A stretch of DNA of 64,000 nucleotides from Pseudobdellovibrionaceae bacterium (lineage in GTDB: Bacteria > Bdellovibrionota > Bdellovibrionia > Bdellovibrionales > Bdellovibrionaceae): contig CANFQX010000015.1 of NCBI GenBank assembly GCA_947449255.1, positions 1 to 64,000 of the forward strand, read 5' to 3'. Position 1 is the stretch's first letter. Every line of letters starts with the position of its first letter. A program made the translations under genes and the position numbers. A model generated the notes under the pieces. The model was not told where the DNA came from, ran no database searches, and saw only the letters and a list, made by a program, of their open reading frames with translations. This document shows positions 8,648 through 17,584 of the stretch, piece after piece.

Positions 8648-9391
8648 TCAGAGTACGCTGTTTTCCTTTTCAATATACTTTTTCCAAAGCCCTACCAACT
8701 CAGAAGGCTTGTTCTCACTTTTTCCCAATTTAACACCCGTCATTTTTTCCAAACCAGCAACGGCAGCAATGTGAATCCTCGGATCCTGATCTGACAGCAG
8801 ACGCCCAAAACTTTTAAGCTCGTTGAGCTGGGCCGATTCAGCCAACACTTCAACAATCTGATGACGGATCCACAAGCTCTGTGAACCCTTAAAATTATAC
8901 CGCTGTTCTAATTCTTTCCATAAGAGTTCTCGAACATCTTCGCTTTGATTTTTTTGCAAAACTTCGAGGGCTGCTGATCGAACAACCAAGGCTTTGTCTT
9001 TTATTAATTTTTTTGCTAGCAATTTAGCTTCGCGGGGATTGACCTCTGAAAGTGCGACCAGGGCTGCATTTCGCATAAACCAAACGGAATGATCTCCGGC
9101 CTTCTTTAAATCCCCGAGCGCTTTTTCGCCATTCAACTCCGCCGCGGCAATCAGTGCTCGCCAGCGCAAACCCATTCCCTGGTTTTCATTAAAGGCAATA
9201 TTGATAAATGATGTATAGTAGGTCTCACTTTTCCCTTGAATGACCGATCGTCGAATCTCTGTGGGAAGTTTTAAAAGTTCTAGGGCAGAATTGCTCGCAA
9301 CACCGGGAGATTCTTTTAAAATGGCAGCCTGGGATTTTAAACTCAGGTCAAAAATTAAACATGCTACCAACAAACCAAACTTTAAATTCAT
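8648..9391 (-). CDS. Exported HEAT-repeat protein
   Basis: This 247-residue protein has a signal peptide (MNLKFGLLVACLIFDLSLKS, QAA). About four HEAT/Armadillo-like repeats follow, with recognisable 30-residue units: ALGDLKKAGDHSVWFMRNAA, REAKLLAKKLIKDKALVVRS, and DPRIHIAAVAGLEKMTG. Such solenoids bind other proteins. Its start lies two bases behind the stop of the coiled-coil membrane protein gene, so the two are co-transcribed and possibly translationally coupled. Its partner is unknown, and the neighbour is the best candidate. Confidence 0.7.
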   Translation of the reverse strand: MNLKFGLLVACLIFDLSLKSQAAILKESPGVASNSALELLKLPTEIRRSVIQGKSETYYTSFINIAFNENQGMGLRWRALIAAAELNGEKALGDLKKAGDHSVWFMRNAALVALSEVNPREAKLLAKKLIKDKALVVRSAALEVLQKNQSEDVRELLWKELEQRYNFKGSQSLWIRHQIVEVLAESAQLNELKSFGRLLSDQDPRIHIAAVAGLEKMTGVKLGKSENKPSELVGLWKKYIEKENSVL

Positions 9392-9393
9392 AA

Positions 9394-10233
9394 TCAGCTC
9401 TTTTTTGCGAACTCTTCAAATTCATTCATTAAGCTTGAAGTTTCATCTGGAGTTCCACCAACTATTGTCGTTGCATCTCCCGCTTGCGCGGCAATCCCAG
9501 TGGACGTTTTTTGATTTTCTACAGCAGCAGCAAATTCGGCCATCAGATCATCATCAATCAATGAAGGTTCTTCGACTAGCAGTGGCTCCGGCTCTGGTTC
9601 CGCTGGTGCGCTGGCTACTGGTGCTGGTGCGGCGGCTGGTGATGCTGGCGCTGCTGCAACTGGACCTTTAGCTTTTAGGGCCTCTAACTCAGCTCTAAGA
9701 TTTTCGTTTTCGATTCGAAGTCGTTCATTTTCTTCTTTAAATCGGGCTAGGTCGGCAATGTCTTCACTGATGATGTCGTACTCACCCAGTCTTGTTTCTA
9801 AGTCCCGAATTTTATTTTCCATGGTGGTTTTTTCTTGGCCACTCATGCCTGAACCACCTGAACTCGATGCCGCTGAGACACTTGCTTTCGCTGCGGCTAA
9901 TTCGGCTTTCAGTTCTTCAATATTTCTGTCGCTCTCAGCCAAGCTCGCTACAATTTGATCCACCTCAGTGGAGTTATAAACTGAGCCCGGGATATTTGCA
10001 GAACTCTCTGAGCCACTGGACCTGCCAGCACCTTGAGACTGCAGAATTTTTTCAAGGGTTTGCTCTAATTTAACAGAGTCAATTCCACCCATCTCTGCAT
10101 CGCTAGAAAAGCCTTTGCCAAAAAAAGCCTGATATCCCAAATAAAGGGATAGTGCAATAATGGCAGCAACAAGCCCCTCAATGATAGACATGTTGTACTG
10201 ATTCCAAAATAAAAGAAAATGTTCTATAGTCAC
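9394..10233 (-). CDS. Membrane-anchored coiled-coil protein
   Basis: This 279-residue protein has one transmembrane helix at about residues 16-38 (IEGLVAAIIALSLYLGYQAFF) and then a long soluble part. Residues about 80-175 form a coiled coil (VASLAESDRNIEELKAELAA; RFKEENERLRIENENLRAEL). The following Ala/Pro-rich linker is roughly 35 residues, and an acidic tail ends NEFEEFAKKS. No enzyme motif is seen. It looks like a scaffold or structural protein with its tail facing away from the membrane. The HEAT-repeat gene follows by two bases. Start ATG 10233 has no strong ribosome binding site. Confidence 0.6.
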   Translation of the reverse strand: MTIEHFLLFWNQYNMSIIEGLVAAIIALSLYLGYQAFFGKGFSSDAEMGGIDSVKLEQTLEKILQSQGAGRSSGSESSANIPGSVYNSTEVDQIVASLAESDRNIEELKAELAAAKASVSAASSSGGSGMSGQEKTTMENKIRDLETRLGEYDIISEDIADLARFKEENERLRIENENLRAELEALKAKGPVAAAPASPAAAPAPVASAPAEPEPEPLLVEEPSLIDDDLMAEFAAAVENQKTSTGIAAQAGDATTIVGGTPDETSSLMNEFEEFAKKS

Positions 10234-10319
10234 GTAGAAAATTTTGACTCATTTATAAGGCAGTCGTCAACACTAGACCTATCTGAATATCCAGGCTATG
10301 TTTTGAAACGAGGTGAAAA

Positions 10320-11789
10320 ATGTCTCAAATTAACGATAATCCCAAAAATTCCTCCAATGAGCCAAGCGCCGATTCAGCAGTTGTCTTGAAATATGACCTT
10401 CTTATCAAGGGTGGCACCTGCCTCATTACAGATCACCAAAAACTAGACCCTTTGGGTTCAGTTTCAACATCTGATGTCATTCGCTTAGAGTCCGTTGATA
10501 TTGCCATCAAAAATGGTCTCATAATCAAAATTTCAAGTTCAATTTCTGAACCGGCGCATCGTACGATTGATGCTCGCGGACTGCATGTGCTGCCAGGGGT
10601 TATAGACAGCCAGGTTCATTTTCGAGAACCCGGCCTGACCCACAAGGAAGACCTTGAAACGGGCACCAAGGCGGCCATTTTGGGCGGAGTCACCAGTGTT
10701 TTTGAAATGCCCAACACCAACCCCGCCACAACAACAAAAGAACTCTTTGCAGATAAACTCCAACGAGCCCAAGGTCGGGCTCATGCCAATTATGCTTTTT
10801 TTATTGGTGCCAGCCACGACAATATTGCTGAAATCGCTGAGCTTGAAACCTTGCCCCATTGTTCGGGTGTAAAGATTTTTATGGGAAGCTCCACGGGCAG
10901 TCTCTTGGTTGAAGATGATGACAGTCTAGAAAAAATTCTCAGACAGGGTCATCGCCGAGTGATTGTCCATAGCGAAGACGAAATGAGGCTCAGAGAGCGC
11001 AAGCATATCGCCACTGAATCCGCAGATGTTCATGATCACCCCGTCTGGCGTGACGTTGAGTCAGCGGTACTTTCAACAAAAAGACTGCTTCATCTTTCAA
11101 AAAAGACCAACCGCAAGATTCATGTTCTGCATGTCTCTACGGGTGAGGAAATGGAAATTTTAAGAGCTGCAAAAAATGAATATCTGAACACTTCAAACAA
11201 GAACCATATCAGCGTCGAAGTGCTTCCTCAACATCTCACTTTGTATGCTCCGGATTGCTACGATAAATTGGGCAGCTATGCTCAACAAAACCCACCGATC
11301 CGAGAAAAGCGGCACCTTGATCGAATTTGGCAAGGTCTGCTTGATGGCACTGTGGATGTGATTGGTTCTGATCATGCCCCGCACTCTCGCGAAGAAAAAG
11401 ATCGCCCCTACCCATCCTCGCCCTCTGGCGTTCCGGGAGTGCAGACATTGGTCCCTCTCATGCTCAATCATATTCATGAGGGACGGCTCAGCTTAGAAAA
11501 ATTCGCTGAACTGGTCTGTTTGAATCCCTGCAAAATCTTTGGTGTTAAAAACAAAGGTCAACTGCGAGAAGGCTTCGATGCTGACATCACACTTGTTGAT
11601 TTAAAAAAGAAAAAGACCATCGATAATTCTTGGATTGCAAGTCGCTGTGGCTGGACCCCTTTTCATGGTATGCAAGTCACTGGTTGGGTGACTCATACAA
11701 TCGTCAATGGGCACCTTGTGATGGAAAATGATGAGATTCTGACAGCGCCAAAAGGCCGAGGAGTGAATTTTAAGGAAACTCATGAATAA
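10320..11789 (+). CDS. Dihydroorotase-type amidohydrolase with QxH metal motif
   Basis: This 489-residue protein belongs to the amidohydrolase superfamily, type I dihydroorotase branch (pyrimidine synthesis: carbamoyl-aspartate to dihydroorotate). The HxH signature is replaced by Q98-V-H100 in DSQVHFREPG. The remaining ligands look intact: Lys185 (GVKIFMGSS, carboxylated lysine), His217 (IVHSEDE), His271 (HVLHVSTGEE) and Asp351 (IGSDHAPH). I recall the QVHFREPGLTHK form from Bacteroidota dihydroorotases, so it may still be active. A loss-of-metal variant cannot be excluded from sequence. The YciB gene overlaps its end by 8 bases. GAGG precedes the ATG. Confidence 0.8.
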   Translation: MSQINDNPKNSSNEPSADSAVVLKYDLLIKGGTCLITDHQKLDPLGSVSTSDVIRLESVDIAIKNGLIIKISSSISEPAHRTIDARGLHVLPGVIDSQVHFREPGLTHKEDLETGTKAAILGGVTSVFEMPNTNPATTTKELFADKLQRAQGRAHANYAFFIGASHDNIAEIAELETLPHCSGVKIFMGSSTGSLLVEDDDSLEKILRQGHRRVIVHSEDEMRLRERKHIATESADVHDHPVWRDVESAVLSTKRLLHLSKKTNRKIHVLHVSTGEEMEILRAAKNEYLNTSNKNHISVEVLPQHLTLYAPDCYDKLGSYAQQNPPIREKRHLDRIWQGLLDGTVDVIGSDHAPHSREEKDRPYPSSPSGVPGVQTLVPLMLNHIHEGRLSLEKFAELVCLNPCKIFGVKNKGQLREGFDADITLVDLKKKKTIDNSWIASRCGWTPFHGMQVTGWVTHTIVNGHLVMENDEILTAPKGRGVNFKETHE

Positions 11790-12366
11790 CCAGGCTTCTC
11801 CAAAAGCACAGGCTATGAGTCTCTTTGTTGCTGGCTTATTGCCCGTGATCGCCTTCACGCTGATTGAAGAATATTATGGAACCATCGCGGGTTTGATTGC
11901 AGGTATGGTCTTTGGCTTTGGAGAGATTTGTTGGGAATTATTTAAATATAAAAAGGTGCAAAAAATAACCTGGATAGGAAATGGAATGCTCCTGGGTTTA
12001 GGAGCTGTTTCATTAATTTCTTCTGAAGGAATTTGGTTTAAATTACAGCCAGCTCTTATGGAAGGCATTTTTGCGATCCTGTGCTGGGGTTCTTTGCTTC
12101 TTGGGAAAAATCTGATCGTTTATTTAGCAGAACAACAAGGCCAAGATATTCCTGATTTTTTAAAAATAAGAATGAGGGGAATGACCTTTAGAATTGGATT
12201 GTTTTTTGCAATCCACGCAGCCTTAGCGGTATGGGCGGCTTACTCTTGGACAACGACAAATTGGGCCCTACTCAAGGGCATTGGACTGACTGTCAGCTTT
12301 ATACTTTATATCATCATTGAGGGCATCGGCATGCGCAGTGCCGTTAAAAAATCTTATCGTCCTTGA
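11782..12366 (+). CDS. yciB: YciB-family inner membrane protein
   Basis: This 194-residue protein has five or six membrane helices. The FGFGEICWELFKYKKVQKITW region and the GIGLTVSFILYIIIEG ending resemble the YciB/IspA septation-associated family, which in Enterobacteria is linked to cell-envelope synthesis. Its ATG lies within the last codons of the dihydroorotase gene (8-base overlap), so translation is probably coupled. Its 3' end overlaps the convergent enoyl-CoA hydratase gene by 13 bases. The family call is by overall pattern rather than a unique motif. Confidence 0.6.
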   Translation: MNNQASPKAQAMSLFVAGLLPVIAFTLIEEYYGTIAGLIAGMVFGFGEICWELFKYKKVQKITWIGNGMLLGLGAVSLISSEGIWFKLQPALMEGIFAILCWGSLLLGKNLIVYLAEQQGQDIPDFLKIRMRGMTFRIGLFFAIHAALAVWAAYSWTTTNWALLKGIGLTVSFILYIIIEGIGMRSAVKKSYRP

Positions 12367-13169
12367 AACTGAGCTATTTTCTTAGCCTTTACCGCGGACA
12401 AAGCCTCGAAATGATCTTCGGTCCTTTGGGCAATAGCCTGAAAGGCGGCCGAAATATCTAAGACTGTTGATAGATCATTCATGTAAGCTAGCTTCATGGC
12501 TTTTTTAGTCATCTGCACTGCGGCTGGTGCGTTGGCTGATATTTTTGCCGCCAATTTCTCGGTCTCTAAAAGTAATTCTGATTCACTGACTAAATAATTT
12601 AAAAGCCCCCAAGATTGGGCCTCTTCACCCGTCACAAATTCTGCAGTCAGAGACATTTGCATGGCTTTACTAAAACCAATAACTCTTTGCAAAAAGAAAC
12701 TTCCACCGTCACCGGGAACCAATCCGATGCGCACAAAGGATTCACCAAACTTAGAAGTTAAACAGCCAATTCGTAAATCACACATCATCGCCAAATCACA
12801 GCCCGCTCCAACAGCAGCTCCCTGAATCATTGCAATCAGTGGGGTTGATAAATCTTCGATGCATTTGGGGATTTGCTGAATGCCATGCATGTAGCGCATT
12901 CTTAATTCATTGGGCTCTCCAGCAAACATGCCGGTTCTGTTCTCCATGGCCTTGACATCACCACCAGAACAAAAATTCTTACCCTCTCCGCTCAGAATGA
13001 TCACTCTCACGTCGGGATCAAAGTCGGCGTATTTTAAGACCTTAATTAAGGACTCTGTCATCTCATAGGTGATGGCGTTGCTGGCCTCAGGATTGTTTAG
13101 ACTCACCCACAGTTGGTCGCTTCTTTTTTGAACTTTGATTTGCTGAAAACCTTGATCATAAAAATTCAT
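12354..13169 (-). CDS. Enoyl-CoA hydratase/isomerase family protein
   Basis: This 271-residue protein is a crotonase-fold enzyme, adding water to or isomerising an enoyl-CoA. Oxyanion-hole segments are visible: NFCSGGDVKAM and IQGAAVGAGCDLAMMCDLRI. The loop around residue 140-150 reads GESFVRIGLVPGDGG. The position equivalent to the second catalytic Glu is Gly/Asp here rather than Glu-Glu, so the exact reaction (hydratase, isomerase or other) is open. The gene begins two bases behind the PilZ protein gene, forming a two-gene operon. The C-terminal helices end KAKKIAQFQGR. Confidence 0.8.
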   Translation of the reverse strand: MNFYDQGFQQIKVQKRSDQLWVSLNNPEASNAITYEMTESLIKVLKYADFDPDVRVIILSGEGKNFCSGGDVKAMENRTGMFAGEPNELRMRYMHGIQQIPKCIEDLSTPLIAMIQGAAVGAGCDLAMMCDLRIGCLTSKFGESFVRIGLVPGDGGSFFLQRVIGFSKAMQMSLTAEFVTGEEAQSWGLLNYLVSESELLLETEKLAAKISANAPAAVQMTKKAMKLAYMNDLSTVLDISAAFQAIAQRTEDHFEALSAVKAKKIAQFQGR

Positions 13170-13171
13170 AG

Positions 13172-13978
13172 CTATCTCTGATTCCCATTCTTAGGAAAAA
13201 TTCCCTGAGGACTTTTCAAAATTTCTTTAACCCAATTTAAAAAGCTATCCTTAGGGCCAGGAGTGTAGGTTTTCATCGCAAATCCACTCAAGCGAAGCTT
13301 CGCACACAGCCTGCGAATCTGTTTTTTAGATTCTGCTGTGTGGATAAATTGCATGCCGTAGCCTTCTTTGTTATTCCGCGCATTTTTATAGACGACATTT
13401 GCCTCTAGGGAATAATCAAAGTTTTCAAAATCCCAGGTCAAAGTGACCTTTTCCCCTTCTTCCAACGCCATTTGTGAAGAGACAAAGACTCCATCCTCTG
13501 AAATATTAGTGATATGGCCCGCATTTACGACGCCGTTCACATCAATGACATGAGAAAAATGATACCTTAAAACAGACTCCCACCAACGCAGCTTGGGATC
13601 AAAATAAACAATTCGAACAGCTGGCACAAGAAAGTAGGCGACCGCGAGCAAATCCGCAATCAAGACAATCATCAAAACAGCTAATTTCAAAAGACTTAAG
13701 TCCGTATAAAATCCATAGAGGTTTGAAATAAAAATTAGACTGAGACAAGTGAGGTAAACCCAGTAACTCCATCGCTTGCAAATAAAAATAGCAATTCCCG
13801 CTATAATTGGTAAAACGGCGTAGGTCACAAGTAAAATATTAGGCATAAAGCTCAACCAATAACTCCAATGTTCGAACAGAGTATGTCCCAACAACTGTGC
13901 ATTAAGAATGAGATTGCCAACGGGAGCCAAGATATGAAGCAACGCCAGAATTATAATCGCCCATGGTTTTCTTTTCAT
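13172..13978 (-). CDS. Membrane protein with C-terminal PilZ domain
   Basis: This 268-residue protein has four membrane helices in residues 1-140. A cytoplasmic PilZ-like domain (about 150-240) follows, with strands HVIDVNGVVNAGHITNISED, GVFVSS and LEEGEKVTLTWDF, ending in YGMQFIHT. PilZ domains usually bind cyclic di-GMP through an RxxxR and a (D/N)xSxxG motif. Here NISEDGVF fits the second motif, while a clear RxxxR is not evident (YHFSHVIDV at that place), so binding may be lost. A diguanylate cyclase is encoded at 41.8 kb. Its start is taken at ATG 13978. Confidence 0.7.
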   Translation of the reverse strand: MKRKPWAIIILALLHILAPVGNLILNAQLLGHTLFEHWSYWLSFMPNILLVTYAVLPIIAGIAIFICKRWSYWVYLTCLSLIFISNLYGFYTDLSLLKLAVLMIVLIADLLAVAYFLVPAVRIVYFDPKLRWWESVLRYHFSHVIDVNGVVNAGHITNISEDGVFVSSQMALEEGEKVTLTWDFENFDYSLEANVVYKNARNNKEGYGMQFIHTAESKKQIRRLCAKLRLSGFAMKTYTPGPKDSFLNWVKEILKSPQGIFPKNGNQR

Positions 13979-14098
13979 CCATTAAAGATATTGTTGAAAT
14001 GACTTCGGAGACAACAAAAAAATGTGCACCTAAACCCTTGGCTGATTTATTTACTTTATTTGAAATATGAGATAGTTTTTTTGAATCTGAGGAGTGCT

Positions 14099-14866
14099 AT
14101 GACTTATCTACATGCTATTATTCTAGGAATTATCGAAGGCATCACCGAGTTTCTGCCAATCTCTTCCACTGGACATATGGTCATTGCAAGCTCCTGGATG
14201 GGCATCAGCGACACTGATTTTACCAAAGCCTTTGAAGTCATCATTCAGTTTGGCGCCATACTCTCTGTCCTTTTTCTTTACTGGCGACGATTCCTGCCCG
14301 AAATGAATTTTTATAAAAAACTCTTCGTGGCCTTTCTACCAACGGCCATCATCGGCTTTTTTGCAAAACATGCGGTCGATCAACTTTTAGAGAGTGTTCA
14401 AGTTGTTGCCTGGTCTTTGATCTTGGGTGGCATCGTCCTTATTTTATCAGACCGATTTTTTGCTCGCCTGACGGATTGGGGAAAAAAAACAAAAGACCTC
14501 ACTTATCCAGACTCGATGAAGTTAGGACTTTTTCAATCCATTGCGATGATTCCTGGAGTCTCTCGCTCTGGAGCGACCATCATGGGTGGCTTAATCTTAG
14601 GAATGCAAAAAAAAGAGGCTGCTGAATTTTCTTTCTTTCTGGCCGTTCCCACTATGGCCGCGGCGACACTCTATAAACTTACAAAAATATATAAGACAAT
14701 TCAGCCCGACCAAATCGATATTTTGGCCCTTGGCAGTCTGGTGGCCTTTTTAGTCTCTTTGCTCGCCATTAAATTTTTTATTGGCATTGTCTCTAAATAT
14801 GGATTCCGAGGATTTGGCTATTACCGCGTTGCACTAGGCCTGGTGATCTTGTTTTCTAAATCATAG
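14099..14866 (+). CDS. uppP: Undecaprenyl-diphosphatase UppP/BacA
   Basis: This 255-residue inner-membrane enzyme dephosphorylates undecaprenyl pyrophosphate so the lipid carrier can be reused for peptidoglycan and polysaccharide synthesis. The family signatures are present: GIIEGITEFLPISSTGHM (catalytic Glu13 and Glu17) and PGVSRSGATIMGG. It has about eight membrane helices and the normal length. GAGGAG sits before the ATG at 14099. A longer reading from 14024 lacks a ribosome binding site and adds a non-family stretch. The MscS gene follows 30 bases later. Confidence 0.9.
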   Translation: MTYLHAIILGIIEGITEFLPISSTGHMVIASSWMGISDTDFTKAFEVIIQFGAILSVLFLYWRRFLPEMNFYKKLFVAFLPTAIIGFFAKHAVDQLLESVQVVAWSLILGGIVLILSDRFFARLTDWGKKTKDLTYPDSMKLGLFQSIAMIPGVSRSGATIMGGLILGMQKKEAAEFSFFLAVPTMAAATLYKLTKIYKTIQPDQIDILALGSLVAFLVSLLAIKFFIGIVSKYGFRGFGYYRVALGLVILFSKS

Positions 14867-14896
14867 TCGAAATCATCTAAGAAAAAAGGATTCAAC

Positions 14897-16033
14897 ATGG
14901 AAAATTTTTTATTTTCTGAAAATATTATCTCTCTACCAATCCTAGAGCTCCTGCAAAAAAATTTTTTAGTCATGCCCAATTGGAAGTGGCTAGTCCTGAT
15001 TGCAGCCTTACTTTTGTCCCTCATTTTAAGACCTCTAGCCCAATTTATTTTAAAATTATTTAAGGCCCACAATCCCTGGCCAAAAAGGTTTCCCAAGAGC
15101 TTCACTGCCTTTTTATTTAAAGCAGAAATAGAACGCCCTCTGAGCTGGGCCCTGATAACTCTCCTGCTTTTCTTGCTCAGAGACCTCTTGGAATTTAAAG
15201 GGAAATTTGAGCTCTATTACGAGCATATACTTAAAGGTTTTCTAGCCTTTCATGTGATCCACTTTTGTTACCTTGCCGTAGACAGTCTCGGCTCTGTTTT
15301 TGGTGAATTTGTTTCAAGATCGCCAAACAAAATGGTCGATAGCCTTGTCCCTTTCACCACTAAGATATTAAAAGCCATTGTTGTCGTCCTGGGCGTTTTG
15401 ATAGTCCTTCAGAGCTTTGGGCTCAACGTAATGTCGCTTCTTGCAGGGCTTGGCTTGGGAGGCTTAGCTTTGGCTTTGGCTGCTCAAGACACAGCAGCTA
15501 ATTTATTTGGCTCCGTGACCATCCTTATTGATTCACCTTGCAAAATTGGCGACTGGGTCAAAGTTAAAGATATCGAAGGGACCGTTGAAGAGATCGGTTT
15601 TCGCTCAACCCGCATCAGAACTTTTTACAATTCGGTTATCACCATTCCTAACGCCACAATGGCCAAAGAAACGATCGACAATTTGGGGCTACGCCCCGCT
15701 CGCCGAACTCGCCAAATTTTAGGTTTAGTCTATGAAACTGATCCTTCAAAAATTATTGATTTTTGCAAACGCGTGCGAGAATCCATTTTGCTAAATGAAA
15801 AAGTTATTCCAGAAACAGTGCTTGTTAACTTCAACAACTTTAACACCTCAACTCTCGATATCCTTGTCAGTTTTCATTTGCATGTCTTTACCAATGCAGA
15901 AGAACTTGAAATGCAGCAAAATATTTTCTTGAGTTTTTTAAAAATTGCCAGCGACCTCCAGGTTGATTTTGCCTATCCAACTCAGACAGTTTATAACCGA
16001 GAACAAAATGAACTGAGCTCATCTTTTTTGTAA
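14897..16033 (+). CDS. MscS-family mechanosensitive channel
   Basis: This 378-residue protein has four or five membrane helices, then the MscS core. The pore helix and hinge read GLGLGGLALALAAQDTAANLF, followed by the beta-domain IDSPCKIGDWVKV, EGTVEEIGFRSTRI and VITIPNATMA. The channel opens under membrane tension to release solutes after osmotic downshock. Its C-terminal alpha/beta domain ends with an FAYPTQTVY motif, seen in larger MscS homologues. AAGGA precedes the start. It probably shares a transcript with uppP. Confidence 0.88.
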   Translation: MENFLFSENIISLPILELLQKNFLVMPNWKWLVLIAALLLSLILRPLAQFILKLFKAHNPWPKRFPKSFTAFLFKAEIERPLSWALITLLLFLLRDLLEFKGKFELYYEHILKGFLAFHVIHFCYLAVDSLGSVFGEFVSRSPNKMVDSLVPFTTKILKAIVVVLGVLIVLQSFGLNVMSLLAGLGLGGLALALAAQDTAANLFGSVTILIDSPCKIGDWVKVKDIEGTVEEIGFRSTRIRTFYNSVITIPNATMAKETIDNLGLRPARRTRQILGLVYETDPSKIIDFCKRVRESILLNEKVIPETVLVNFNNFNTSTLDILVSFHLHVFTNAEELEMQQNIFLSFLKIASDLQVDFAYPTQTVYNREQNELSSSFL

Positions 16034-16156
16034 ATTTTAAATAAAACTTTTTAGTACGTGAGAAAAACTAAAAAATAAATTTAACAGTCCAGTGTGGACC
16101 AATTTTTTTTGGAATTGGACTTTCGCAATTGTCGTTTCACACCGATAATTTAATTC

Positions 16157-17584
16157 ATGATAAAACACACAGCTGCAAATACTTCGCTCAATAAAGTTCA
16201 TAATTTTTATTCTGATTCAAAAAATAAAAATACCCGCTGCAGTGGTAGAAAAAAATTTGACAGATCAGAAAGTGAAACTTCCTCGGTTATTGAAAACCTC
16301 CTAGGAGCCTTCTCATTTTTAAGTCGACGCTTACTTTTGGCACTCATTTTATTTATGGTTTTTTTTGGAAATAAAATTTGTTGGGCCAGTAATAAATCAA
16401 ATAAAAAGCAAAAAATTTATTATAAAGTGATTTGCGAGGATCCAAAAGATTGCCACCCCTCCGTCGTCGGAATACTCAGTGACGAAGAAAATGTATGCAC
16501 CGGGATCCTTGTTAAGCCCAACCTAATTGCGACAAACCTGCATTGCCTCCCCGCCAACCTACGCCACGCTGGTGCTCAGTGCAAAAATCGCATTCGTTTT
16601 AGCTTTCCAGCGACGGCTGAGTTTGCAGAAGAGTTTGCTGACTGCAGTAGCATTATTTCAATTTCCAGCGCACTCAAAGACACGCCGTTAACTCCAGATT
16701 ATGCTTTTCTTCAACTGAGTCACAATTCGAAACGAAAGCCGACAAAGATCAATACAGATGGAGTTTCAGATAATGAATTGCTCACAATCTATAAGGTGGA
16801 TCCCTTTGATGAAATCGGTATGCTTCGAAAAATAACCTGCGGGGCGGCCCAAGGATCGATGCTAAATCCTTTGTTTAAATCAGCGCAAAGCTCTGTGATA
16901 AGTCTAATCCCTTGCAATATTGTCTCCGGAAATTCTGGATCGCCCCTGCTTTCAGCTACAGATGAGGTCAAGGGATTGGTGAACTCGACGGGACTGCCTG
17001 CGGACTTGCCTTCCTCATTGATCCGATTTCAAACCGCTTTCGCTTCGAATTTTTCATGCTTGAATCTTCCTGAAATTGGAATCCTCCACAAGAATATTCA
17101 ATGTCAGAACAGCTTAGACCGAGCTTCGATTCAAAATGCCTCGGGCACCTTGGTTCGTGAAGCGGTTCATCCGCTGATGCCAAACTTTGCTAAGAATGTT
17201 GGCGACCAATTCAGGAGCATTCAGCTGCAAACAAAGGATTTTGTAAAGTGGGAAACACATCAGCAAGACATTCCCTATTCTGGAGAGGAAAAATGCGCCA
17301 TTGCTAAAGTTGCCTTCAAACCGAAGTGCATAGACACTTCCCGGGAGCGACTCCAGGAAATGGATGAATTTCAAAGCATTAAATATTCACAGTGGGGAAT
17401 AGTTCTTCACCTGGACTCTGCAGGGCGGCCAAATCCTCATTTGGCCGCTGAAGAAATAGAAAAGACCCTAAGCTTTTCGAAACAGGAGCTGGATCAAAGT
17501 CGCCAGGGGAAAACTGTTTCGATTAGGATCAATCAAGATCAGTTTAACGTGCCTTTTTGTTCTGAGATGGCGACACAGCACTAG
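16157..17584 (+). CDS. Exported trypsin-like serine protease
   Basis: This 475-residue protein shows a chymotrypsin-fold triad: His129 (ATNLHCLP), Asp181 (PDYAFLQL) and Ser260 (VSGNSGSPLL). A hydrophobic export segment at about 57-77 ends in CWA. The N-region before it (56 residues) is unusually long and the ATG has no clear ribosome binding site, so the true start may be further downstream. Residues about 300-475 form a C-terminal extension with six Cys and no recognised domain. The substrate is unknown; in a predator an exported protease may act on prey or periplasmic proteins, which is inference. The 3' end overlaps the convergent coiled-coil gene by 41 bases. Confidence 0.75.
   Translation: MIKHTAANTSLNKVHNFYSDSKNKNTRCSGRKKFDRSESETSSVIENLLGAFSFLSRRLLLALILFMVFFGNKICWASNKSNKKQKIYYKVICEDPKDCHPSVVGILSDEENVCTGILVKPNLIATNLHCLPANLRHAGAQCKNRIRFSFPATAEFAEEFADCSSIISISSALKDTPLTPDYAFLQLSHNSKRKPTKINTDGVSDNELLTIYKVDPFDEIGMLRKITCGAAQGSMLNPLFKSAQSSVISLIPCNIVSGNSGSPLLSATDEVKGLVNSTGLPADLPSSLIRFQTAFASNFSCLNLPEIGILHKNIQCQNSLDRASIQNASGTLVREAVHPLMPNFAKNVGDQFRSIQLQTKDFVKWETHQQDIPYSGEEKCAIAKVAFKPKCIDTSRERLQEMDEFQSIKYSQWGIVLHLDSAGRPNPHLAAEEIEKTLSFSKQELDQSRQGKTVSIRINQDQFNVPFCSEMATQH

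Noticed and set aside
9240-9671. 143-codon frame opposite the HEAT-repeat and coiled-coil genes
   Set aside because: It is a shadow of the strongly biased Ala-rich coiled-coil gene on the other strand.
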